Shown here: positions 42,637 to 50,930 of the stretch, piece by piece
How positions within the stretch are numbered: position 1 is the first letter of the stretch
Layout of the letters: each line of letters starts with the position of its first letter
Assembly: GCF_002514725.1 (NCBI RefSeq)
Contig: NZ_NTLB01000005.1
Coordinates: 372,001-436,000 of the forward strand
DNA: 64,000 nt
From: Mangrovitalea sediminis
Lineage (GTDB): Bacteria > Pseudomonadota > Gammaproteobacteria > Pseudomonadales > Oleiphilaceae
Direction: 5' to 3'
Translations under genes and position numbers: made by a program
Notes under the pieces: generated by a model
Told to the model about the DNA's origin: nothing
What the model saw: the letters and a program-made list of their open reading frames with translations, nothing else
The model's database searches: none

Positions 42637-45600
42637 TGTTGCCGATCTGGCCAGCGGCATCAGGGTGGAAGCGCTCGGGATGCCAGTTGGCCATTTCTTC
42701 GTAGGTCCGGTATTTCTCTTCGATCACCGATTGTGCCATCGTCAGCAGCTCTGCTGCCTCTTCCGGCCGGTTGGCCGCCAGTGCCTTATAGCGAATTTCG
42801 TTGTAGGCGTAGTCCTGGAAGGGAATCGTCGGACGGGGCGAATCCAGCCTGAAAGGGCTTTCTCCGATGGCGCGCATGGCCGGGCTGTAGCGAAACAGCG
42901 GCCAGTAGCCGCTCGCGACGGCGAGATCCTGCTGACGCATGCCATATTGCATGTCGATGCCATGGGCGATGCAGTGACTGTAGGCCAGGATCAGCGAGGG
43001 ACCGGGATACGCCTCCGCCTCGCGGAAAGCCTGTAACGTCTGTTGCGGATTGGCGCCCATGGCCACCTGCGCAACATAGACGTTGCCATAGGCAATGGCC
43101 TGTAACGCAAGATCCTTTCGCGCCGTACGTTTCCCGGCCGCCGCGAATTTGGCGATGGCGCCGAGCGGCGTGGCTTTTGAGGCTTGCCCTCCGGTGTTGG
43201 AGTACACCTCGGTATCCAGCACCAGCACATTGACGTCCCGCGCGCTGGCCAGCACATGATCCAGGCCGCCATAACCGATATCGTAGGCCCAGCCGTCGCC
43301 GCCCACGAGCCAGATACTGCGCCGCACCAAATGATCGACAACGGACAGCAGATCTTTCGCCGCCGGATCCTCCAGGGCTTTCAAGTGTTGTTTGAGCTTA
43401 TCAACTCGCGCGCGCTGGGCTCGGATCTCCGATTCCTGGATTTGCGGCGCATGCAGAACCGCCGCCATAAGCTCTTCGCCAATTCGGGACCCCAGCTTTC
43501 GGGTCAGTTGCTCGGCAAGCTCCCGATGTTTGTCCGCGGCAAGGCGGAACCCCAGGCCGAACTCGGCATTGTCTTCGAAGAGGGAGTTAGACCATGCCGG
43601 CCCCCGCCCCTCCGCATTTTTACCCCAGGGGGTGACGGGCAGATTGCCCCCATAAATCGAGGAACATCCCGTGGCGTTGGCAATCTGCAGACGGTCGCCG
43701 AACAACTGCGAAAGCAGCTTCAGGTAGGGTGTCTCGCCACAGCCCGCACAGGCACCGGAGAACTCGAAAAGCGGCTCCAGGAACTGCACGCCGCGGACAT
43801 TCGCGAAATCGACCTGAGAGCGATCATTGACCGGCAGCCCTTCGAAGAACCCGATATGCTCGCGCGCCTCTTCGACCAGAGGCAGCTTCGACTGCAGATT
43901 GATGGCTTTCGTTTGCGGATGAACGGGACTGTGCGCCGGGCAGGCTTCGACGCAGAGACCGCAACCGGTGCAGTCCTCCACATAGAACTGCAGAGAAAAG
44001 CGCACGTCCGGATATCCCCGCACGTTGATCGGTGCCGATTTGAATGTCTCTGGTGCCTGCGCGAGCTGGTCCTGATGAAAATACTTGGCACGGATCACGC
44101 TATGGGGACAGACGAAACTGCACTGCCCGCACTGGACGCAAAGATCCTCCTCCCAGACCGGCACGAAATCCGCCACATTGCGCTTTTCCCACATCGCTGT
44201 ACCGGATGGAAAGGTCCCGTCGGCAGGCATCGCACTGACGGGGATTTCATCGCCACGCCCTTCGAACATCATTGCCGTCACGTCGCGAACGAAATCCGGC
44301 GCCGTAGCCGGCACTACAGGTGGACGTTCGAGAGTTCCCCTGACCTCACTGGGCACAGACACCGCATAAAGATGGGCGAGCGTCGCATCGACCGCCTCGA
44401 AGTTACGCTGGACCACCTCCTCGCCCTTGCGGGTATAGGTCTTGCGGATGGCGGCCTTGATGCGATCCAGTGCCTCCGCCTTTGGCAAAACCCCGGAAAT
44501 GGCAAAGAAACAGGTTTGCAGAACCGTATTGGTCCTGTTGCGAAGACCGACTTCCTGCGCCACACGGGAAGCATCGATCACGTAAAAGTGGAGCTGCTTG
44601 TCGATGATCTGCTGTTGGACGGGACGGGGCAGTTTCTCCCAGACTTCTTTGGGCCCATAGGGGCTGTTCAGCAGGAAGGTTCCACCCGGCGCCGCCAGTT
44701 TCAGCACGTCCTGGCGCATCAGGAAGTGGAACTGGTGGCAGCCCACGAAACTGGCTTGGGATATCAGGTAAGGCGCCTGGATCGGCCTGGGTCCAAAGCG
44801 CAGATGAGACACCGTCTGCGCGCCGGATTTATGGGAATCGTAGACGAAATAGCCCTGGGCATAGCGATCGGCATCTTCCGCGATGATTTTGACGCTGTTC
44901 TTGTTGGCCCCGACGGTGCCATCCGAGCCAAGGCCGTAAAACACCGCCCGCACGACATCGTCCGGCTCGATGGAGAAACTCGGGTCGAAGGTCAGGCTGG
45001 TGTGGGTCACATCATCCACTATGCCGATGGTAAAGCCATTTTTAGGCGCTTCGGCGGCCAGTTCGTCGAACACCGCCTTGACCATTGCCGGCGTAAACTC
45101 CTTGGACGACAGGCCATAACGGCCGCCGATGACGCGAGGCATAGTGCTGCGCAGGCCACGGGCAACCGCGTCGGCGAGCGTCGCCGTCACGTCCAGGTAG
45201 AGTGGCTCGCCGCTTGCGCCCGGCTCTTTGGTCCGATCCAGTACCGCGACGGACCGGCAACTGGCGGGAAGAGCCCCCAGAAAATGGACGGCAGAGAAAG
45301 GCCGGTAGAGCCGCACCTGTAACACGCCGACCTTCTCACCCTGTTCCGCCAGTACCGCGACTGTCGTTCGCGCCGTTTCGGCGCCCGACCCCATGAGGAT
45401 AATGACCCGTTCTGCGTCCGGCGCGCCTTCGTACTCGAAAAGACCATAATGGCGCCCCGTCAGCTCGCCAAAACGCGCCATGGCCTTTTCGACGATCGCT
45501 GGCGTCGCCTGATAGAAGGCATTTACGGTTTCGCGTCCCTGAAAAAAGGTATCGGGGTTTTGCGCCGTGCCGCGAACGAACGGGTTTTCGGGACTCAGGG

Positions 45601-46219
45601 CCCGGGAGCGGTGGGCACGGACGCATTCGTCGTCGATCATCGCCCTCACCTGTTCATCACTGACCAGCTCCAGGGTGTTGACCTCATGAGAGGTACGGAA
45701 GCCGTCAAAGAAATGCAGGAACGGAATGCGGGATTCCAAGGTAGCGGCCTGTGCGATCAACGCGCTGTCGTGCGCTTCCTGAATCGAAGCGGAGGCCATC
45801 AGCGCAAAGCCGGTTCCCCGCACGGCCATGACATCCGAATGATCGCCAAAGATGGACAGCGCCTGTGCCGCCAGGGAGCGGGCCGCCACATGGAATACCG
45901 TCGGCGTCAGTTCACCGGCGATCTTGAACATGTTGGGCAGCATGAGCATCAGGCCCTGTGAAGCGGTAAAGGTCGTGGTCAGGGCACCGGACTGCAAGGC
46001 ACCGTGGATGGCCCCGGCAGCGCCCCCCTCGCTTTGCATTTCCTGGATAACCGGCACGTTGCCCCAGATGTTGCCCTGTCCTGCCGCCGACCACTGGTCT
46101 GCCAGTTCCGCCATGGGGGACGACGGCGTAATCGGGTAAATAGCGCATACCTCATTGACGCGATAGGCGATATGGGCAACAGCGGTATTGCCGTCCATGG
46201 TCGCTTTGCTGGATGCCAT
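42626..46219 (-). CDS. nifJ: Pyruvate:ferredoxin (flavodoxin) oxidoreductase
   Basis: 1197 residues, the normal length of single-chain PFOR. Domains in order: the pyruvate-binding domain I (AYRVNEVCAIYPITPSSPMAELAD), the CoA-binding region, the ferredoxin domain with two 4Fe-4S motifs (CVQCGQCSFVCP and CTGCGLCVEACP), and the C-terminal thiamine diphosphate domain (GCSSIYGG, GDGWAYDIGYGGLDHVL). It converts pyruvate and CoA to acetyl-CoA, CO2 and reduced ferredoxin, or the reverse. It stands between a GltD-like ferredoxin oxidoreductase gene and a dihydroorotate dehydrogenase-like gene in one operon, which suggests exchange of electrons between NAD(P)H and ferredoxin. Confidence 0.96.
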   Translation of the reverse strand: MASSKATMDGNTAVAHIAYRVNEVCAIYPITPSSPMAELADQWSAAGQGNIWGNVPVIQEMQSEGGAAGAIHGALQSGALTTTFTASQGLMLMLPNMFKIAGELTPTVFHVAARSLAAQALSIFGDHSDVMAVRGTGFALMASASIQEAHDSALIAQAATLESRIPFLHFFDGFRTSHEVNTLELVSDEQVRAMIDDECVRAHRSRALSPENPFVRGTAQNPDTFFQGRETVNAFYQATPAIVEKAMARFGELTGRHYGLFEYEGAPDAERVIILMGSGAETARTTVAVLAEQGEKVGVLQVRLYRPFSAVHFLGALPASCRSVAVLDRTKEPGASGEPLYLDVTATLADAVARGLRSTMPRVIGGRYGLSSKEFTPAMVKAVFDELAAEAPKNGFTIGIVDDVTHTSLTFDPSFSIEPDDVVRAVFYGLGSDGTVGANKNSVKIIAEDADRYAQGYFVYDSHKSGAQTVSHLRFGPRPIQAPYLISQASFVGCHQFHFLMRQDVLKLAAPGGTFLLNSPYGPKEVWEKLPRPVQQQIIDKQLHFYVIDASRVAQEVGLRNRTNTVLQTCFFAISGVLPKAEALDRIKAAIRKTYTRKGEEVVQRNFEAVDATLAHLYAVSVPSEVRGTLERPPVVPATAPDFVRDVTAMMFEGRGDEIPVSAMPADGTFPSGTAMWEKRNVADFVPVWEEDLCVQCGQCSFVCPHSVIRAKYFHQDQLAQAPETFKSAPINVRGYPDVRFSLQFYVEDCTGCGLCVEACPAHSPVHPQTKAINLQSKLPLVEEAREHIGFFEGLPVNDRSQVDFANVRGVQFLEPLFEFSGACAGCGETPYLKLLSQLFGDRLQIANATGCSSIYGGNLPVTPWGKNAEGRGPAWSNSLFEDNAEFGLGFRLAADKHRELAEQLTRKLGSRIGEELMAAVLHAPQIQESEIRAQRARVDKLKQHLKALEDPAAKDLLSVVDHLVRRSIWLVGGDGWAYDIGYGGLDHVLASARDVNVLVLDTEVYSNTGGQASKATPLGAIAKFAAAGKRTARKDLALQAIAYGNVYVAQVAMGANPQQTLQAFREAEAYPGPSLILAYSHCIAHGIDMQYGMRQQDLAVASGYWPLFRYSPAMRAIGESPFRLDSPRPTIPFQDYAYNEIRYKALAANRPEEAAELLTMAQSVIEEKYRTYEEMANWHPERFHPDAAGQIGNNGP

Positions 46220-46271
46220 TCGGGGCTCCTCGATATTCGGTCAGATTGCGGGGCTGGAAGCCTCGGCGATG

Positions 46272-47903
46272 TCAGTCAGGCTCCGGAACCATGTCGATGG
46301 CATGGCAGGGGCACTGCTCGAAGCAGGTTCCGCAACCGGTACACTTCGCATAGTCATAACGATACCGATTGCCGGGGCCCAGCTTGATAATCGCGTCTTC
46401 GGGACAGGCTGCAAAACAGTTGTCGCACTCGAAGCAGTTGCCGCAGGACAGGCAGCGCTGCGATTCGTAGCGGGCCTGCGTTTCCGACAGCCCCGTAACG
46501 ACTTCTTCAAACCCCGTCACACGCTCGGTGGCAGCCAACGCTTTTTCGGTCAGGGGACTGGCGTCGCTGAACACCGGTAAATGAAGCATCGGATAATCCA
46601 CAACCCTGGCGGGTTCCGGCTCGGCATAAGGCTGCTGTCTTAACCAGGCGTCGATATGTTTCGCGGCCTTTTTGCCGTGTCCTACGGCAACGGTCACAGA
46701 CCGTTCGCCCGGCACCATATCGCCACCGGCAAAGAGGCCGGGGCAACCCGTCATCAAGTCAGGCCCAACGTCGACAGTCCCATCGGGTTTACAGGAAACC
46801 CCGGGAACCTGCCGCAGAAAGCCGGTATCGGTCTGTTGACCCAGCGCGAGGACCACCGCGTCGGCTTCCAGGGTTTCCAACTGCCCTGTCGGCTGCGGGC
46901 GCCCCTGCTCGTCCAGCGCCATCACTTCCACCGTGAGCGTCGAGCCGTCGATGTCCTTGATACTGGTAAGCCATTTGATCTTTACGCCTTCGGCCGCTGC
47001 TTCGTCTGCTTCAAAGGCATGGGCAGCCATATGGCCACGATCACGGTGGTAGACGATCAGCGCCTCGTCTGCGCCCAGCCGGCGGGCTGTCCGCGCGGCA
47101 TCCATAGCGGTATTACCACCACCATACACGACGACACGGCGCCCCAGACGTGGCGTGTCCCCCGTACCGACCTGATGCAACAGGGAGACGGCATCCAATA
47201 CGCGGGCGGCATCGCGAGCGGGAATATCCACGTGTTTACCGATGTGGGCGCCGACGGCCACGAAGACGGCATCAAAGGCACCGGCCTCACGTTCGGCATC
47301 CAGATCCTCTACCCGGTGGTTGAACACGAACTTGACGCCCATGGCCTCGATACGCGCGACTTCCTTCTGCAAATCCGCGCGCGGTAGCCGATAGGCCGGG
47401 ATACCGAACTGCATCATGCCACCTGCAACGGGCCCGGCTTCATGGATCTCGACGGCGTGGCCGAGACGGGTCAGATGATAAGCCGCAGACAGGCCACTGG
47501 GACCTGCGCCGACGATCAACACCCGCTTCCCGCTGGCCGCTGCATCGATGGGGAACGGCCAGCCTTCGGACGCCGCCAGATCCCCCAAAAAGCGTTCCAC
47601 CGCATGGATGCTGACCGGCGCATCCAGCGACTGCCGATTGCAGTGACTTTCACAGGGGTGATAACAGACACGGCCATGCACGGCGGGCAACGGGTTGTCT
47701 CGCACCAGGGTTTCCCAGGCTTTTCGATAGTCGCCCGCCTGCGCCAGCGCCAGCCAGGCCTGAATGTTCTCACCGGCCGGACAGGCTTGATTGCAGGGCG
47801 GAAGCAGGTCGACATAAACGGGGCGTTGCTGGCGTATCGGTCCAGTCCCCTTTTCGCGGGTCAGGTCTACCACTGGGGTCATATCCCGGCGGTTAATCGG
47901 CAT
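46272..47903 (-). CDS. GltD-like NAD(P)H oxidoreductase with C-terminal ferredoxin domain
   Basis: 543 residues. The N-terminal part has the glutamate-synthase-small-subunit iron-sulfur segment (PCNQACPAGENIQAW and HPCESHCNR), then the FAD motif GAGPSGLSAAYHL and the NAD(P) motif VVYGGGNTAMDAARTA. The C-terminus adds two 4Fe-4S motifs (CDNCFAACPEDAI and CTGCGTCFEQCPCHAI), so it can pass electrons to ferredoxin. Start 47903 is fixed by GAGG 7 bp upstream; the longer frame to 48095 crosses the promoter. It heads the operon with nifJ, and no large glutamate synthase subunit is present, so a ferredoxin:NAD(P)H role is inferred. Confidence 0.9.
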   Translation of the reverse strand: MPINRRDMTPVVDLTREKGTGPIRQQRPVYVDLLPPCNQACPAGENIQAWLALAQAGDYRKAWETLVRDNPLPAVHGRVCYHPCESHCNRQSLDAPVSIHAVERFLGDLAASEGWPFPIDAAASGKRVLIVGAGPSGLSAAYHLTRLGHAVEIHEAGPVAGGMMQFGIPAYRLPRADLQKEVARIEAMGVKFVFNHRVEDLDAEREAGAFDAVFVAVGAHIGKHVDIPARDAARVLDAVSLLHQVGTGDTPRLGRRVVVYGGGNTAMDAARTARRLGADEALIVYHRDRGHMAAHAFEADEAAAEGVKIKWLTSIKDIDGSTLTVEVMALDEQGRPQPTGQLETLEADAVVLALGQQTDTGFLRQVPGVSCKPDGTVDVGPDLMTGCPGLFAGGDMVPGERSVTVAVGHGKKAAKHIDAWLRQQPYAEPEPARVVDYPMLHLPVFSDASPLTEKALAATERVTGFEEVVTGLSETQARYESQRCLSCGNCFECDNCFAACPEDAIIKLGPGNRYRYDYAKCTGCGTCFEQCPCHAIDMVPEPD

Positions 47904-47934
47904 GATCGTCCTCTCCCATAATTCCCTTGCTGTC

Positions 47935-47975
47935 ACCATACGCTCTGATGGCCAAAGCTCCCTGACCTGCGTCAA
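47935..47975 (-). promoter_or_regulatory. FNR/CRP-type promoter of the gltD-like/nifJ operon
   Basis: On the minus strand, TTGACGCAGGTCAG (47975-47962) is an FNR-family box, and TATGGT (47940-47935) is a fair -10. The box centre falls at about -40 to -41 from the implied start site, the class II activator position. The gene start is at 47903. An almost identical box precedes the gene at 53601. Confidence 0.6.
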
Positions 47976-48072
47976 ATCGCACAGGAATGGCCAACTTTTA
48001 CCAAGACGGCATTCAAGGCGACCGGCATACGGCCACGGAAGTTCCACAGTCCGGGAATCTTTAAAGGGCCTA

Positions 48073-48086
48073 TTGACCCATATCAA
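48073..48086. promoter_or_regulatory. Second FNR-type box in the divergent gap
   Basis: TTGACCCATATCAA matches the FNR consensus TTGAT-N4-ATCAA with one change. It lies in the 456-bp gap between the gltD-like operon (start 47903) and the proton ATPase gene (start 48360). No good -10 at the class II distance is evident in either direction. The palindrome CTGTAGAAATACAG follows at 48135-48148. No gene is seen in the gap. Confidence 0.5.
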
Positions 48087-48359
48087 AGGGGACACAGAGA
48101 GGATCGACGCAGACTGTAGTGCGCTGCACTAATCCTGTAGAAATACAGACTTATTCCCGGCAGTCCGATGGTCACTGCGTGATCCGCTGCATCAGTCCCC
48201 GGTCGGCGGATCTGAAACCATCTTTCGTTTTGTAGCCCCAAGTACCGGCTCGTGGCGAATGACTCTCTTCCCGATTTTCGTGGCACCTCGACACGACGTT
48301 AACCAGCCTCAGAGTCAGTCAAACACGAAGCCGGGACAACCTCACCTAAGGAGTACGAG

Positions 48360-50858
48360 ATGGTCGACAGCATCGAAGCTCAAGATGCGGAAAAAAGGGA
48401 TCTGGAAGACCTTCTTGAAAAGCTGGACAGTTCCCAAGACGGACTCACATCCGCAGAAGCCTCGAACCGCTTATCGCAGTTTGGTCCCAACGCCCTGGTG
48501 GAAAAACATGTCAGTCCCCTGAGCCGGTTTCTCGGTTACTTCTGGGGGCCCATACCCTGGATGATCGAAGTGGCCGCCGTACTGTCGGCGCTGGTGAGGC
48601 ATTGGGACGATTTCGTCATTATCCTGGCGCTTCTGGTTTTCAATGCCGGCGTCGGCTTTTGGCAGGAATTCAAGGCCGCCAATGCCCTGGACGCGCTAAA
48701 AAGCCAGCTCGCACTGAAGGCGCGCGCCCTCCGCGATGGCGCCTGGGGCGAAGTCAACGCCAGTGACCTGGTGCCCGGAGACATCATCCGTTTACGGCTG
48801 GGGGATATCATCCCGGCGGACGCCAAGTTATTCGGCGGCGACTATCTCGCCATCGACCAGTCAGCCCTCACCGGTGAATCGCTGCCAGTCAATAAAAAGG
48901 CCGGAGATGTCGCCTACTCCGGGTCTGTCGCCAAGCAGGGTGAGATGCTGGCGCTCGTCACAGCGACCGGAAGCGAGACCTTTTTTGGTCGTACCGCCAA
49001 GCTGGTGGAAGGCGCCGGCGCCGTTTCTCACTTCCAAAAGGCGGTCCTCGCCATCGGCGACTACCTCATCTATCTCAGCCTTGCCCTGGTAGCAGCATTG
49101 ATCATTGTGCAGTTGTTCCGTCATGCGCCGTTACTGGATCTTGTGCAGTTCGCGCTGATCCTGACCGTCGCCTCGATACCGGTTGCCATGCCGGCCGTAC
49201 TGTCGGTCACCATGGCCGTTGGCGCGCTGGCCCTATCGAAGAAAAAAGCCATCGTTTCGCGGTTGCAGTCGATAGAGGAAATGGCCGGTATCGATATCCT
49301 TTGTTCGGACAAGACCGGAACCCTCACCCAGAACAAGCTCACCCTTGGCGAGCCTGCGGTATTTGGCGCGAAGGATGCCCAGGACCTGATACTCGCCGGG
49401 GCGCTGGCGTCCAAGGCAGAGAACAAGGATGCCATCGATCTGGCGGTCATCGGCGGCCTTGGGGACAACACTGCGTTGCAGGCCTACACACAAATTAACT
49501 TTGTTCCCTTCGATCCGGTGAGCAAGCGCACTGTAGGCGAAATCCGCAGCAGTGATGCCACCACGTTCAAGGTCAGTAAAGGCGCTCCCCAAGTCATTCT
49601 GGAGTTGGCCGGTGTTGCCGGCGAAGAGTCTGAGCGGGCAAATACACTGATCGGCGAACTTGCCGCCAAAGGCTTCCGCACCCTGGGCGTTGCACGTACC
49701 GATGACGCGGGAACATGGCATTTCCTCGGTATTCTGCCGTTGTTCGATCCACCCCGGGAGGACTCCCGCGAGACCATTCGCCAAGCCGAGGAGCACGGTA
49801 TCGAGGTTAAGATGGTGACGGGCGACGATACCGCCATCGCCAAGGAAATCGCCGGTCAGCTGAATCTCGGCACGGCCATTCAACCTGCTGGAAACCTGTT
49901 GACACAGGCAGCGGCTCAGGGGCACCTGTCTTCAGATGTGGGTGAACGTATCGAGGCTGCAGACGGCTTCGCACAGGTTTTCCCCGAGCATAAGTACGCC
50001 ATCGTCAAAGCCCTACAGGAGCGCAACCATCTGGTCGCGATGACGGGCGATGGCGTCAACGATGCCCCGGCGTTAAAACAGGCTGATGTCGGTATTGCCG
50101 TCAGCGGTGCCACCGACGCGGCCCGCGCCGCAGCCGACCTGGTGCTGACCGCGCCGGGGTTGTCTACCATCGTCAGCGCCGTGGAAGAGGCGCGCCGCAT
50201 CTTCGAACGAATGAATTCGTATGCGATTTACCGCATCGTCGAAACCATTCGCATCATGTTTTTCGTGGTACTGGCCATGATCGCGTTCAACTTTTACCCG
50301 ATCAGCGCGATCATGATCATCCTGCTGGCCTTCTTCAACGACGTACCGATCATGGCGATCGCGTACGACAACACCTGGCTCGACCCCAAGCCGGTTCGCT
50401 GGAATATGCCGCGGGTCCTGACCGTTTCCACCGTACTGGGTCTGATCGGTGTGGTGGAAACCTTTGGTCTGCTGTGGATCGCCAGGGAATGGATGCACCT
50501 GTCCATCGCGCAGATCCAGACTTTCATATTCCTGAAACTGGCCGTCGCCGGCCATCTCACCCTGTTTGTCGCGCGCACTCACCGGCCCTTCTGGAGCCGG
50601 CCATTCCCGTCGCCGCTGCTGTTATGGTCAGCCATCCTGACCAAGATACTCGCAACGTTGTTCGTGGTTTTCCCGTTTGGGCTGATCACGCCGATCGGCT
50701 GGACTGACGTGGGCCTGATTTGGGCCTATTGCATCGTTTGGATCTTTATCGAGGACCTGGCCAAGCTGGCCGTCTATAACCGCTTCCGCCGCTCTTCGCC
50801 GCGCCATCGCAGTTTCTTGTCAACACTGAGTTCGCCGCTGCATGGGCATGGACGCTGA
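48360..50858 (+). CDS. P-type proton ATPase (P3A family)
   Basis: 832 residues, about ten membrane helices. The actuator motif LTGESLPV, the phosphorylation motif DKTGTLTQNKLTL (D317), the nucleotide-binding segments KGAPQVI and MVTGDD, and the hinge MTGDGVNDAPALKQADVGIAV are all present. An aspartate or asparagine in the M6 region (ILLAFFNDVPIMAIAYDN) matches plant and fungal plasma-membrane H+-ATPases. It would pump protons outward at the cost of ATP. A GGAG-type ribosome site precedes 48360. It is probably in one unit with ppsA, whose start is 72 bp downstream. Confidence 0.93.
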   Translation: MVDSIEAQDAEKRDLEDLLEKLDSSQDGLTSAEASNRLSQFGPNALVEKHVSPLSRFLGYFWGPIPWMIEVAAVLSALVRHWDDFVIILALLVFNAGVGFWQEFKAANALDALKSQLALKARALRDGAWGEVNASDLVPGDIIRLRLGDIIPADAKLFGGDYLAIDQSALTGESLPVNKKAGDVAYSGSVAKQGEMLALVTATGSETFFGRTAKLVEGAGAVSHFQKAVLAIGDYLIYLSLALVAALIIVQLFRHAPLLDLVQFALILTVASIPVAMPAVLSVTMAVGALALSKKKAIVSRLQSIEEMAGIDILCSDKTGTLTQNKLTLGEPAVFGAKDAQDLILAGALASKAENKDAIDLAVIGGLGDNTALQAYTQINFVPFDPVSKRTVGEIRSSDATTFKVSKGAPQVILELAGVAGEESERANTLIGELAAKGFRTLGVARTDDAGTWHFLGILPLFDPPREDSRETIRQAEEHGIEVKMVTGDDTAIAKEIAGQLNLGTAIQPAGNLLTQAAAQGHLSSDVGERIEAADGFAQVFPEHKYAIVKALQERNHLVAMTGDGVNDAPALKQADVGIAVSGATDAARAAADLVLTAPGLSTIVSAVEEARRIFERMNSYAIYRIVETIRIMFFVVLAMIAFNFYPISAIMIILLAFFNDVPIMAIAYDNTWLDPKPVRWNMPRVLTVSTVLGLIGVVETFGLLWIAREWMHLSIAQIQTFIFLKLAVAGHLTLFVARTHRPFWSRPFPSPLLLWSAILTKILATLFVVFPFGLITPIGWTDVGLIWAYCIVWIFIEDLAKLAVYNRFRRSSPRHRSFLSTLSSPLHGHGR

Positions 50859-50930
50859 AATGTCGCTCAGTCCCCCGTTTTGCCGGGTTGGAGGTTTGAG
50901 CACAAACCTATCGAGCACGTGCAGATCATC

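Noticed and set aside
42626-46219. Long plus-strand frame across nifJ (712 codons, 43184-45322)
   Set aside because: It is the shadow of a high-GC coding strand; nifJ on the minus strand has all domains and motifs.
48135-48148. CTGTAGAAATACAG as a LexA box
   Set aside because: The spacing between CTG and CAG is 8, while the gammaproteobacterial SOS box needs 10.
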